DNA of 64,000 nucleotides from JBKPNX01 sp046732855 (GTDB lineage: Bacteria; Pseudomonadota; Alphaproteobacteria; Geminicoccales; Geminicoccaceae): positions 11,071-75,070 of the forward strand of contig JBKPNX010000096.1 in assembly GCA_046732855.1 (NCBI GenBank). The letters run 5' to 3'. Numbering within the stretch: position 1 is the stretch's first letter; each line of letters begins with the position of its first letter. Below the pieces are notes generated by a model, which was not told where the DNA came from, did not search any database, and worked only from the letters and a program-made list of their open reading frames with translations. The position numbers and the translations under genes were made by a program. Below, piece after piece: positions 33,399 through 42,007 of the stretch.

Positions 33399-35480
33399 AT
33401 GTGTGGCATCGTAGGTATGCTGTCGCCCGAAGCTCGCCGCAGCGAGCTCGAGCTCTCAAGCATCACTCGGCGGATGGCCGACGCTTTGTCGCACCGCGGT
33501 CCCGACGACAGCGGCCTCTGGATCGATTCGAAGGCGGGCGTGGCGCTGGGCCACAGGCGCCTCGCCATCATCGACCTGTCGAGGGAGGGCCATCAGCCGA
33601 TGCCCTCGGCCTCCGGCCGCTTCGTGATCGTATTCAATGGTGAGATTTACAATTTCCGAGCGATCGGACGGGAGCTCACCGACCTCGGGTGGCGCTTTCG
33701 CGGCCACTCGGACACCGAAGTGCTGCTTGCGGCTGTCGATCAATGGGGACTTGACGGCGCGTTGCCGAAGCTCGTTGGCATGTTCGCCTTCGCGCTGTGG
33801 GACCAAAGCGTACGTGTGATCCACCTCGTGAGCGATCGGCTTGGCAAGAAGCCGCTCTACTTTGGCTGGATCGGCCGCACGTTCGCATTCGCATCTGAGC
33901 TTAAGGCCCTGCACGAACATCCCAGCTTTGCCCCGGAAATTGATCGTGGCGCCCTGACCTTGCTGCTGCGCCACGGCTGTGTGCCGAGCCCATATTCGAT
34001 TTACCAGGGTATTTTCAAGCTACCGCCGGGGAGCCATCTCGCCCTGCCGCTCGCCGATCCGGAAACAGCCATCAGCCGTAATCCTCGTGAGCGCATGCGG
34101 GCCTACTGGTCGCTCGCCACGGTCGTGCGCCAGGCCAGCGCCGATCCGTTCGAGGGTAGCGAGACCGAGGCGGTGGAGCGACTGAGTGAGCTGCTCGGCG
34201 ATGCGGTGGCCGAACGGACGATAGCCGATGTGCCACTTGGCGCATTGCTCTCGGGCGGCGTCGATTCCTCGACCGTGGTCGCACTGATGCAAGAGCGGTC
34301 GAGCCAGCCGATCAAGACGTTCACGATCGGCGTTCGCGAATCGACCTACGACGAAGCCGCCGATGCCCGGCGGGTGGCACGTCATCTGGGCACTGAGCAC
34401 ACCGAGCTCTATGTCACGCCGGAGCAGGCTCAGACAGTCATTCCGCGCCTGCCGGAGATCTACGACGAGCCGTTCGCCGATCGGTCTGGGATCCCGATCT
34501 TTCTGGTCGCGCAGCTGGCCCGGCAACACGTCACGGTAGCGCTCGCCGGCGATGGCGGCGATGAGGTTTTCGGCGGCTACAACCGCCATTTCTATGGTCC
34601 GTGGCTGTGGCGCCGCATGGAATTCTGGCCGCGCTCGGTGCGCAGTCGTGCCGCCCGAGCGCTGGCCGCGATCTCGCCGCACACTTGGGACCTCGCGGCG
34701 GAGCAGGTCTACCGCTTCCTACCCCGGTCGCATCGGCAGCCGATGCCCGGCTACCGTATGCACAAGCTCGCCACACTGCTGGGCGCCGTCGGGCCCGAGG
34801 ACATCTATCGCAAGCTCACCTCGTATTATGACGATCCCACCTCGGTCGTGATCAATGGCTGGGAGCCAGCAACCGTTCTTACTGGTCATGCGTCAATGCC
34901 CGAGCACATGGATTTTGCGGCTCGGATGATGTATTTGGATTCGCTGACTTTTCTGCCCGACGACATCCTGGTCAAGGTGGATCGGGCGAGCATGGCGGTG
35001 AGCCTCGAGGTACGGGCGCCGTTGCTCGATCATCGCGTGGTCGAGTTCGCCTGGCAGCTGCCGGGGACGTTGAAAGTACGCCACCGTCAGGGCAAATGGA
35101 TCCTGCGCCAAATCCTGGATCGCTATGTCCCAAGACATTTTTTCGATCGGCCCAAACAAGGCATCGACATACCGATCGAAGCCTGGCTGCGCGGACCGTT
35201 GCGCGACTGGGCCGAAGCCCTGCTCGAACCCCGGCGGTTGCGCGGCGAGGGCTTTTTCCACGCCGACCGGGTCCGCCAGATCTGGGCCGAGCACCTGTCC
35301 GGCGCCCGCAACCTCGACTTCTGCCTGTGGGCCGTGCTGATGTTTCAGGCGTGGCGGGAGCATTGGCTGCCCGACACCGCGGCGGCCAGCCTTGGCGCCG
35401 CGCGGCGCGCCCATGCCGACGGCCAAGCGGCGCCGCCTGCGTCAGCGGAGCGCGGCGCGGCGGCGACCGCGACCTGGTAG
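33399..35480 (+). CDS. asnB: Glutamine-hydrolysing asparagine synthase-type amidotransferase
   Basis: A 693-residue class II amidotransferase. Met-Cys-Gly-Ile at the start gives the nucleophilic Cys after Met removal. GATase marks include LSHRGPDDSG and FNGEIYNFRAI. The synthetase domain has the ATP pyrophosphatase loop LLSGGVDSSTVV. ATG 33399 was chosen over GTG 33396 because Cys must be residue 2. In polysaccharide clusters such enzymes (for example WbpS) amidate uronic acids instead of making asparagine. A UDP-HexNAc dehydrogenase a few genes away supports that reading. The next gene follows within 20 bases. Confidence 0.92.
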   Translation: MCGIVGMLSPEARRSELELSSITRRMADALSHRGPDDSGLWIDSKAGVALGHRRLAIIDLSREGHQPMPSASGRFVIVFNGEIYNFRAIGRELTDLGWRFRGHSDTEVLLAAVDQWGLDGALPKLVGMFAFALWDQSVRVIHLVSDRLGKKPLYFGWIGRTFAFASELKALHEHPSFAPEIDRGALTLLLRHGCVPSPYSIYQGIFKLPPGSHLALPLADPETAISRNPRERMRAYWSLATVVRQASADPFEGSETEAVERLSELLGDAVAERTIADVPLGALLSGGVDSSTVVALMQERSSQPIKTFTIGVRESTYDEAADARRVARHLGTEHTELYVTPEQAQTVIPRLPEIYDEPFADRSGIPIFLVAQLARQHVTVALAGDGGDEVFGGYNRHFYGPWLWRRMEFWPRSVRSRAARALAAISPHTWDLAAEQVYRFLPRSHRQPMPGYRMHKLATLLGAVGPEDIYRKLTSYYDDPTSVVINGWEPATVLTGHASMPEHMDFAARMMYLDSLTFLPDDILVKVDRASMAVSLEVRAPLLDHRVVEFAWQLPGTLKVRHRQGKWILRQILDRYVPRHFFDRPKQGIDIPIEAWLRGPLRDWAEALLEPRRLRGEGFFHADRVRQIWAEHLSGARNLDFCLWAVLMFQAWREHWLPDTAAASLGAARRAHADGQAAPPASAERGAAATATW

Positions 35481-35496
35481 CGCAAGGGCTGTCGTC

Positions 35497-36462
35497 GTGG
35501 CCGGCCTCCTGAGGACCTTCCTCGACGGGCAGATCGCGCTCAGTCGGGCGTTCGACCGCTGGCTGCCCGAGAAATACTCGATCGATGGCAACACCGACTT
35601 TAAAGACAGCATTCTGCCGCACTATCTGACGCGGGACATCGTCGTCTACGATGTCGGGGCCGGCAGCCGGCCATATGTGGACGTCGCGCTAAAGAAGAAT
35701 CAAAACCTCAAAGTCGTCGGTCTGGACATCGACGCAAACGAGCTGAACGCCGCGCCGCGGGGCTCCTATGATGCTACGGTGTGCGCCGACCTCATGGTGT
35801 ATCGTGGTCGCAATGACGCCGATCTGGTCATCTGTCAGGCGGCCCTGGAGCATGTCCGCGACACCGAGAAGGCCTTCGCTGCGCTTGCCACCATCGCGAA
35901 GCCGGGCGGCCGGGTCGCGGTCTTCGTGCCCTCGCGCAACGCCGTGTTCGCCCGCCTCAACCTGCTCCTGCCCGAGCGCGTGAAGCACTTTCTTCTCTTC
36001 AGCATCTTCCCTCACAAGCAGCGGATGCACGAAGGTTTCGAGGCTTACTATGACAAGTGCACCCCAAAGGACTTCGCCCGCATGGCGAGCAGGTACGGGT
36101 TTCAGATCGAACTGCAGAAGTCGTATTTCATGAGCTCGTACCTTTCGTTCTTCGCGCCCGCCTATGTGCTATGGCGATTGTGGATCCTGGTCTTCCATGC
36201 CGTGGCAGGAGCACAGGCGGCGGAGACGTTCGCCATGGTGCTCAGGTTGAGCAGGCTGCCGGCAGGTCACTTAGCTGCGCACGGAAACGACGAGTATGGC
36301 CGTTTGGATCAGGGTGAGCGCCAGAAGCCTCCCGCCGTGATGACGCACGACGGCGGCGTGGCACCGCCACCGCCCGCCTCAGGCGCCGCGGCGTCGTCGC
36401 AGGTCAGGTCGGGCGCGAGGGTGCCTGGAGGCGCATCAGCCGCAACAGCATGCCGCGGCTGA
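35497..36462 (+). CDS. Class I SAM-dependent methyltransferase
   Basis: A 321-residue protein; motif I is VVYDVGAGSRPYVDVALK, followed by VVGLDIDANEL and LVICQAALEHVRDTEKAF. The 60 C-terminal residues are low in complexity (proline and alanine rich) and overlap the 3' end of the convergent GT2 gene, so the last part may not be conserved. GTG 35497 has AAGGG upstream and comes 16 bases after the asnB stop. A sugar O- or carboxyl-methyltransferase role is inferred from the cluster. Confidence 0.75.
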   Translation: MAGLLRTFLDGQIALSRAFDRWLPEKYSIDGNTDFKDSILPHYLTRDIVVYDVGAGSRPYVDVALKKNQNLKVVGLDIDANELNAAPRGSYDATVCADLMVYRGRNDADLVICQAALEHVRDTEKAFAALATIAKPGGRVAVFVPSRNAVFARLNLLLPERVKHFLLFSIFPHKQRMHEGFEAYYDKCTPKDFARMASRYGFQIELQKSYFMSSYLSFFAPAYVLWRLWILVFHAVAGAQAAETFAMVLRLSRLPAGHLAAHGNDEYGRLDQGERQKPPAVMTHDGGVAPPPPASGAAASSQVRSGARVPGGASAATACRG

Positions 36463-37282
36463 TGCACAGCAGCGCGAGGCTGCGCGCGATCCCCAGATAG
36501 GCATGGATCGAACGCGGATCGAAGTGGGCGAACTGAAGCCGTAGCCGGCTGATGCCAAGCCGGAGGCGGCGGGCGGTGATCGACGACGTCGTCTCTTCCT
36601 TGCGCAAGGCAACCTGCTCGAGATTAGCAAGCTTCCAGGTGCGGGACACGCGCAGCCACATTTCGTAATCTTCGCTGCCGGGGTAGTCATCGGCGTACAA
36701 TCCGACAGCTCTGAGTGCGGCCGTGCGCATCATGACCGAGGGATGACACATCGGGTTTCGGTAATACAACTGCCGTAGCAAAGCGTCATGACGGGTCGGT
36801 GGCCGAAACACGTGCAGATGTGCACCCTGTTCGTCGATCATATCCGCGTGCGTGCCCACCACCGCATGGTCTGGATGCTGGTCGAGGAACGCCATCTGGG
36901 CATTGAATCGTCCCGGTAAGCTGATGTCACCGGCGTCGAGGCGACCCACGTACTCGAACCGCTCCTTCATGATGGCTTCGAGTCCGAGGTTCAGCGCTTG
37001 GGTGATTCCCCGGTTGTGCGGCAGGCGGAACCAGCGCACAGGAAACGGTAGGCCCTGCGGCACGGTGAGCGCTGGCTCACTGCCATCATCGACGACGAAA
37101 ACCTCGAACTCGGCCCCGTCCTCCGTCAGCGACAAAAGGCTGCACTCGAGAGCGCGCTGAGCGTTGTACACAGGGATCAGTACGGCAAGCCGGAGCCGAC
37201 CTGGCGGACCGGCGTCCGGCGATCTGGCGGAGAGAGACATGCCGCGTATTGCTGTTCGATCTACCTCGCTTGATCGGCGCAC
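36404..37282 (-). CDS. Glycosyltransferase family 2
   Basis: A 292-residue GT-A transferase. It has LAVLIPVYNAQRALECSLLS and FVVDDGSEPAL at the nucleotide-binding site, GRLDAGDISLPGRF as the DxD-like metal motif, and GSEDYEMWLRVSRTWKLANL as the acceptor-site ED region. GTG 37282 has GGGGAG six bases upstream; ATG 37240 is an alternative. Its last 59 bases overlap the end of the convergent methyltransferase gene. It is divergent from the UDP-sugar dehydrogenase gene. Confidence 0.87.
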   Translation of the reverse strand: MRRSSEVDRTAIRGMSLSARSPDAGPPGRLRLAVLIPVYNAQRALECSLLSLTEDGAEFEVFVVDDGSEPALTVPQGLPFPVRWFRLPHNRGITQALNLGLEAIMKERFEYVGRLDAGDISLPGRFNAQMAFLDQHPDHAVVGTHADMIDEQGAHLHVFRPPTRHDALLRQLYYRNPMCHPSVMMRTAALRAVGLYADDYPGSEDYEMWLRVSRTWKLANLEQVALRKEETTSSITARRLRLGISRLRLQFAHFDPRSIHAYLGIARSLALLCISRGMLLRLMRLQAPSRPT

Positions 37283-37416
37283 CCAGTACTCCCCAGAACC
37301 GAAGCCGATTTGGCAGAGGAGCCTCTCCGGTACGGTGGTGACGGTTTATCGCGCCGGCCGTTGATGGTAAATAAATTAGGTGCGGTGATCAGCTAGCGAC
37401 GACGGGACTGGGGCAG

Positions 37417-38751
37417 ATGGCACTTGAGTCAACATCCAGAGGCGATCCTTCGCAAAGCTTCAGCAGCAGTTCCGGAGAGCACCGATTGGGCACGTCCAAG
37501 ATCGCCGTGGTCGGCCTGGGCTACGTCGGCCTGCCGCTCGCCGTGGCCCTGGCCAGGCACGGTCCGGTCACCGGCTACGACCATGACCCTCGGCGCATCG
37601 ATGAGCTGAGCACCGGCCACGACCGCACCGGCGAGGCCACTACCGAAGCGCTCGCCGCGGCAGCGATCAGGTTGACCGCCGACAGCTCCGCCCTGGTCGG
37701 CCACGACGTCTACATCATCACCGTGCCGACCCCGATCGACCGCGACCAAGTGCCCGACCTGTCGGCGGTGCGCGCCGCCTGCCGGACGATCGGCAGCGTG
37801 CTGTCGGCGGGCGCAGTCGTGGTCCTTGAGAGCACGGTCTATCCGGGCGCGACCGAGGAGGTCGTCGGCCCGGCGCTCGAGGCAGCATCGGGGCTGCGCT
37901 GCGGCGTCGATTTCTTCCTCGGCTACTCGCCCGAGCGGATCAACCCGGGCGACCGGCAGCATACGATCGAGCGCCTGACCAAGGTGGTCGCCGGACAGAC
38001 CGAGGCGGTGACGGAGCGGCTCGCCGCGATGTATCGGCGGATCACCGGGGGCCACGTGTTCGTCGCGCGAGACATCCGCACCGCGGAGGCGGCGAAGGCG
38101 ATCGAGAATGCGCAGCGCGACATCAACATCGCGTTCGTCAACGAGGTGGCGATGATCTGCCAGCGGCTCGGCCTGTCCGTCCACGACGTGCTCGACGCCG
38201 CGCGCACCAAGTGGAACTTCCTCGATTTCCGGCCCGGGCTGGTCGGCGGCCACTGCATCGGCGTCGACCCGTTCTATCTCGCCCATAAGGCCCGGGCGGT
38301 CGGCCACGAGCCGCACGTCATCGTGGCGGGGCGTGCGGTCAACGACGCGATGCCGGGCTTCATCGCCGAGCGGCTCGCGGCACAGCTGGCGCCCGGCGCG
38401 AGCATCCTGATGCTCGGCCTGACCTTCAAGGAGAACGTCCCGGACCTGCGCAATTCCAAGGCGGCCGAGCTGGCGCTTGGAATGATCGCGCGCGGCTTTG
38501 ACCTCACGATGCATGACCCGCTCGCCGATCCCGCAGAGGCCGAGGCCCGGTACCGCCTGACCGCGCTCTCGGCGCTGCCGGAGGGCCAGGCCTTCGATGC
38601 GGTGCTCGGGGCGGTGCCGCATCGCGCCTATGCCAGACTGGACGCCACCCGGCTGATCGCTCTGCTGCGGCCAAGCGGGCTGCTCGCCGATCTCAAGGGC
38701 ATGTGGCGCGAGCTGCGGCTGCCCGACCGGATCCGCCGCTGGACCCTCTGA
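37417..38751 (+). CDS. UDP-N-acetyl-hexosamine 6-dehydrogenase (TviB/WbpO/WbpA type)
   Basis: A 444-residue nucleotide-sugar dehydrogenase that oxidises the C6 of a UDP-HexNAc to a uronic acid with two NAD+. The N-terminal Rossmann motif is VVGLGYVGLPLAVAL, then the family-typical FFLGYSPERINPGD. The catalytic Cys is in GGHCIGVDPFYLAHKA. MLGLTFKENVPDLRNSK is the C-terminal UDP-binding part. The GYSPERINPGD and SIGVDPFYL-like signatures place it with Vi-antigen and O-antigen enzymes rather than UDP-glucose dehydrogenase. About 30 residues before the Rossmann fold are non-conserved, so a later start is possible. With AsnB it suggests an amidated amino-uronic acid. Confidence 0.9.
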   Translation: MALESTSRGDPSQSFSSSSGEHRLGTSKIAVVGLGYVGLPLAVALARHGPVTGYDHDPRRIDELSTGHDRTGEATTEALAAAAIRLTADSSALVGHDVYIITVPTPIDRDQVPDLSAVRAACRTIGSVLSAGAVVVLESTVYPGATEEVVGPALEAASGLRCGVDFFLGYSPERINPGDRQHTIERLTKVVAGQTEAVTERLAAMYRRITGGHVFVARDIRTAEAAKAIENAQRDINIAFVNEVAMICQRLGLSVHDVLDAARTKWNFLDFRPGLVGGHCIGVDPFYLAHKARAVGHEPHVIVAGRAVNDAMPGFIAERLAAQLAPGASILMLGLTFKENVPDLRNSKAAELALGMIARGFDLTMHDPLADPAEAEARYRLTALSALPEGQAFDAVLGAVPHRAYARLDATRLIALLRPSGLLADLKGMWRELRLPDRIRRWTL

Positions 38752-38932
38752 GGCGCATGGCAGGCTTAGTGGCGTAGGTCTGCCAGCCCGTGCACGGCGG
38801 GCCTGGGCTGTGCCCCCTTCCTGAAGGAAGTCGCATATTGATCCAGTATGACAATGAGCCCGCAGGAACGGCTGTCCCTTCGTGCCAGACAGCTCGCAAT
38901 TCCCTGAGCCCAAGCCCCTCTAAACAGGCGGC

Positions 38933-39109
38933 TCAACGTCCTTGGCGCTGCCGCTGCCACAGCCGCTCGGCTTCAGCCAAGGCATGGTTCTTCACATTTT
39001 GCCGAGTAAACGTGAATGGACCTGTGCCGGCGATCGGCGCATGCTCCGTAAAGAGAGTACCGCGATGGTACGCTCTTCCGTGGCACCTCCCTTTGACGAT
39101 TAGGCACAT
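38933..39109 (-). CDS. Possible 58-residue small protein
   Basis: This 579-base stretch (38752-39330) has no recognised gene. On the minus strand a complete small frame starts with ATG at 39109. GAGGA lies five bases upstream, and an in-frame TGA just before it fixes the start. The peptide includes GTLFTEHAPIAGTGPFTFTR and NHALAEAERLWQRQRQ, which is not random-looking. Two cysteines lie near the N-terminus (MCLIVKGRCHGR). No family is recognised. The rest of the stretch shows a CTTCC-TGAA-GGAAG hairpin without a T-run and nothing else. It could be a new small protein or a gene relic. Confidence 0.35.
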   Translation of the reverse strand: MCLIVKGRCHGRAYHRGTLFTEHAPIAGTGPFTFTRQNVKNHALAEAERLWQRQRQGR

Positions 39110-39330
39110 CGATCCTCAGACCGGCGCGGGCTACCTCAAGCACCGACGCCTTGGACTGGTCCGGTAGACGCATCGAGCACCGCTTCACCGCAGCGCAGAT
39201 TCGGGTAGACGATGACTGAGGCAGGGCTGGCGGAGATCACGTACAGCTCGATCTTTTGCGACCCTTGCGCTCCGGGCCGCAAGCGCGCCGGGGCAGACGG
39301 TTTGCTTGGACTGGACACGAAGGGCCCGGG

Positions 39331-40620
39331 ATGAAGCGCTTCGTTGCCGTCTGGGGGGCTGTCGCGGTGGTTCTGACGAGTGCGACCCAGCTGCGCTTGG
39401 CCGCGGTCCCGGTCGGACCGGGCGAAGTGCTGCTGGCCATCTGGCTCCTGTTCGTCGCGATCCTGCTGTTGCGCGGGCAACGGATCGTCCTCGGAGCGGT
39501 GTTTCGCGGGTTGTTGGTCTACTGGCTGGTCGCTGTTTTGCTGCTCAGCCTCGGCACGCTGATGGCGTTGAGCCAGAACAGGTTGGATTGGTCGAACTGG
39601 ATGCATCATGGCATCGCCCTGATCCTCGGCGCGTTTCTGACCTGCTTTCTGGCGATACGCCTGCCGGGCCAGGGCGACGACGACTACTACCTGCTCGTGG
39701 CGCGGACCGCCTTATTTAGCTCCTTTGTGACCGGCACAGCTCTCCTGGTCGCCGCCCTTGTTGCGCCGAGCCTGGGGCCGATCCAGCCTTGGTACGGCCC
39801 CCGCTTTCGCGGCTGGGCGGAGAACCCGAATCAGATGGCGTTGATGGTGGTGGGGATGCCGTTTCTCGGCTGGCATCTGCTCCGCCAGACGCAGCGCCTG
39901 GGCGCGAAAGTCATGTACGGGCTTGCCATCCTCGGCTGCGTCTGGGTCGGTCTCGCCACCTGGAGTGACGCCCTTCAGGTCGCTTGGCTCGGGGCGCTGG
40001 CTGTGATTGGCTTCGTGCTCTGGTGCCGTGCGTTGCGGCGCAGCTCCGGCCCGCTCATGTACCTCACCCACCTGATCGTGCCCGCGCTCATGCTGACGCT
40101 GGGCATCGGGCTTGGCGAGCAGCTGCTGACGCGCTTCGAGGGGATCGGAGAGGGGGTGTACAGTGAGGGCGGCCAAGGCGATACCAGGATGGCTACCTGG
40201 GAGAACGGACTGCGCGCAATCGAACATTCGCCGCTGGTCGGTTTCGGTCCGGGGTCGTATTCCGGCCTTGCTGCGCCTTTTCAAGGCTTTGAGGCGCACA
40301 ATACCTACATCGACTGGGGCATGAGCACGGGCGCGCTGGGCGTCGCCCTCCTAGTCGCGCTTCTGGCTTGGTCGGCCTGGCGGGCCTGGCGGACGAGATC
40401 GTTCGCTCTCCTGGCTGGGCTCGGTGCGCTCTTCATCTTCACCATCTTCCACTATTCCCTGCGCCAGCCGATCTACTGGCTGTTGCTCGTGCTGATGCTG
40501 CGGCTGATCGAGCGGCGCGCCGATCTCGTACCACGCCAGGCCACGCGATCACTGTCTCGCTCGGGCAATTTTCCCCTGCGCCCAGCGTGGCAGACCCCAC
40601 CTCAGGCGAACACTCATTGA
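39331..40620 (+). CDS. O-antigen ligase/polymerase (Wzy-like) membrane protein
   Basis: A 429-residue protein with about ten hydrophobic helices and a large periplasmic loop. The loop and following helix have the O-antigen ligase/Wzy pattern (WENGLRAIEHSPLVGFGPGS, EAHNTYIDWGMSTG). It is expected to polymerise or attach polyprenyl-linked units in the periplasm. ATG 39331 begins right after the AGGGCCCGGG stretch. A second, decayed copy of its N-terminal region lies at 41852-42007. Confidence 0.85.
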   Translation: MKRFVAVWGAVAVVLTSATQLRLAAVPVGPGEVLLAIWLLFVAILLLRGQRIVLGAVFRGLLVYWLVAVLLLSLGTLMALSQNRLDWSNWMHHGIALILGAFLTCFLAIRLPGQGDDDYYLLVARTALFSSFVTGTALLVAALVAPSLGPIQPWYGPRFRGWAENPNQMALMVVGMPFLGWHLLRQTQRLGAKVMYGLAILGCVWVGLATWSDALQVAWLGALAVIGFVLWCRALRRSSGPLMYLTHLIVPALMLTLGIGLGEQLLTRFEGIGEGVYSEGGQGDTRMATWENGLRAIEHSPLVGFGPGSYSGLAAPFQGFEAHNTYIDWGMSTGALGVALLVALLAWSAWRAWRTRSFALLAGLGALFIFTIFHYSLRQPIYWLLLVLMLRLIERRADLVPRQATRSLSRSGNFPLRPAWQTPPQANTH

Positions 40621-40729
40621 GATGTGCGCAGCCGGAGCGATGGTCCACGGACCTGGACAGCTCATCTGGACAGCCTCTCCGGGCGGGCTGGACACTGATG
40701 GACTGACGCACTGGTAAATTTAGCAAGCA

Positions 40730-41752
40730 ATGTTGAGGCGGCTGCTAAAGGGCATTGCTACGACCGCTATCGTGGGAGCCATCTTCCTCGTGCTACTCGA
40801 AGTCGTCGGACGCGTCTTTGATCCATTCGGCATTTCCTACTACCCCAACACGGCTGCCTATTTAGACACGATGATCATGGAGGAGCCTATCGGCTACCGC
40901 AACCGCCCGAACCTCAGAGGTGAGTTTTGGGGGGCCCCAGTGTCCATCAACTCGTTGGGGCTACGTGGCGATGAGGTCGATCTCGAGCCCGCCGAAAACG
41001 AAGTGCGAATTCTCTTACTCGGCGACTCGCTGGTGTTTGGCGTCGGTCTCTCGGATCAATACACGATACCGCGCCAGCTCGAGCAACAGCTCAATCGCAC
41101 TTCGCAAGGAGTCGTCTACAGAGTCATCAATATGGGTGTACCGTCCTACAACACAGAGCAGGAGCTCATTCAGCTCCGGACGGTAGGTCTCTCGCTAAAT
41201 CCGGATCTCGTGTTGTTGATCTTCACCGACAATGACCTTCAGCCGAAGATGTGGGTGTTCGACCGCCGGAAGTCGATGCTCGTGAATTTCGTGCAGCGTA
41301 GCTATGCGCTGTCCCTCGTGGCGCTTCTCTATTGGGACCTGAACGCCTTGTTGACCGGGTACAGCGACCGCGTGCCTTACCTCCAAAATCGCGATGAGCA
41401 TCCGAGATGGCCGGTTGTTGAAGCCGCCCTCACCCAGATATTGGATCTTTGCAGGGAGCGGAAAACGCCCTTTGTCCTGTTCAGCCGGGAGACTTCGCCC
41501 CGGATCGAGGCGATCGCCGCTGATCTGGGCGTGCCGTTCGTCGACCTGCAACCGCTGCTCGATGATCCGCGCTGGAACAAACCGGGCGTGGCGCTCAGCG
41601 TGTCGCAGATCGACACCCACCCAAACCGGCTCGGCGGCGAGATGTACAGCACGCTGATCCGCGAAGCTCTGGAGCATCTGGAGGTCCTCCCAAGGATCCC
41701 GACGCGCGCGCACTCGAAAGGCGCGGAACCTTTGAGGCCTGATCGCCCGTGA
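40730..41752 (+). CDS. SGNH/GDSL-type hydrolase with N-terminal membrane anchor
   Basis: A 340-residue protein: one N-terminal hydrophobic segment (TTAIVGAIFLVLLEVVG), then a periplasmic SGNH fold. Block I is ILLLGDSLVFGVG (nucleophile Ser), block II NMGVPSYNTEQE (Gly), block III LIFTDNDLQP (Asn), and block V DTHPNRLGGEMY (Asp and His). Such proteins in polysaccharide loci remove or transfer O-acyl groups on the polymer. The start ATG 40730 has only a weak Shine-Dalgarno. It follows the Wzy-like gene by 109 bases. Confidence 0.82.
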   Translation: MLRRLLKGIATTAIVGAIFLVLLEVVGRVFDPFGISYYPNTAAYLDTMIMEEPIGYRNRPNLRGEFWGAPVSINSLGLRGDEVDLEPAENEVRILLLGDSLVFGVGLSDQYTIPRQLEQQLNRTSQGVVYRVINMGVPSYNTEQELIQLRTVGLSLNPDLVLLIFTDNDLQPKMWVFDRRKSMLVNFVQRSYALSLVALLYWDLNALLTGYSDRVPYLQNRDEHPRWPVVEAALTQILDLCRERKTPFVLFSRETSPRIEAIAADLGVPFVDLQPLLDDPRWNKPGVALSVSQIDTHPNRLGGEMYSTLIREALEHLEVLPRIPTRAHSKGAEPLRPDRP

Positions 41753-41851
41753 ACTGGGCGAGGAAGATCGCCGGCCCGTTAATCGTCTTCATGCGCGCCT
41801 GCCTCGCGGCGTGTGCCTCCTTAAGGCACATGGCGAGTCTTCTTATGCAGC

Positions 41852-42007
41852 ATGGTTCTGTGCCCCGTCTTCCGCGTGCTCCTCTTCTACTGGCTTGCTG
41901 CAGCCGCGCTACTCGGCGTGGGTGCGATGATGGCAGTGGTCAAGCGCAAGGTGGACGCGAGTGCCGGTGGAGGTCTTATCCATGATGCGGTGGCGACCAT
42001 CAAGCTG
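41852..42007 (+). pseudogene. Remnant of a second Wzy/O-antigen-ligase gene
   Basis: A short plus-strand frame reads VFRVLLFYWLAAAALLGVGA and MMAVVKRKVDA. It lines up without gaps with residues 52-86 of the intact Wzy-like protein (VFRGLLVYWLVAVLLLSLGT, LMALSQNRLD); by eye about 17 of 35 positions are identical. Flanking sequence in the same frame is not alike, and the next gene on the minus strand ends inside it. This looks like a decayed paralogue rather than a functional protein. Confidence 0.55.

Noticed and set aside
38818..38836. A CTTCC-TGAA-GGAAG hairpin as terminator of the dehydrogenase gene
   Set aside because: The stem is only five base pairs and no T-run follows on either strand.
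38790..39167. A 125-codon plus-strand frame
   Set aside because: It has no Shine-Dalgarno and an irregular composition, and the minus-strand 58-codon frame explains the same area better.
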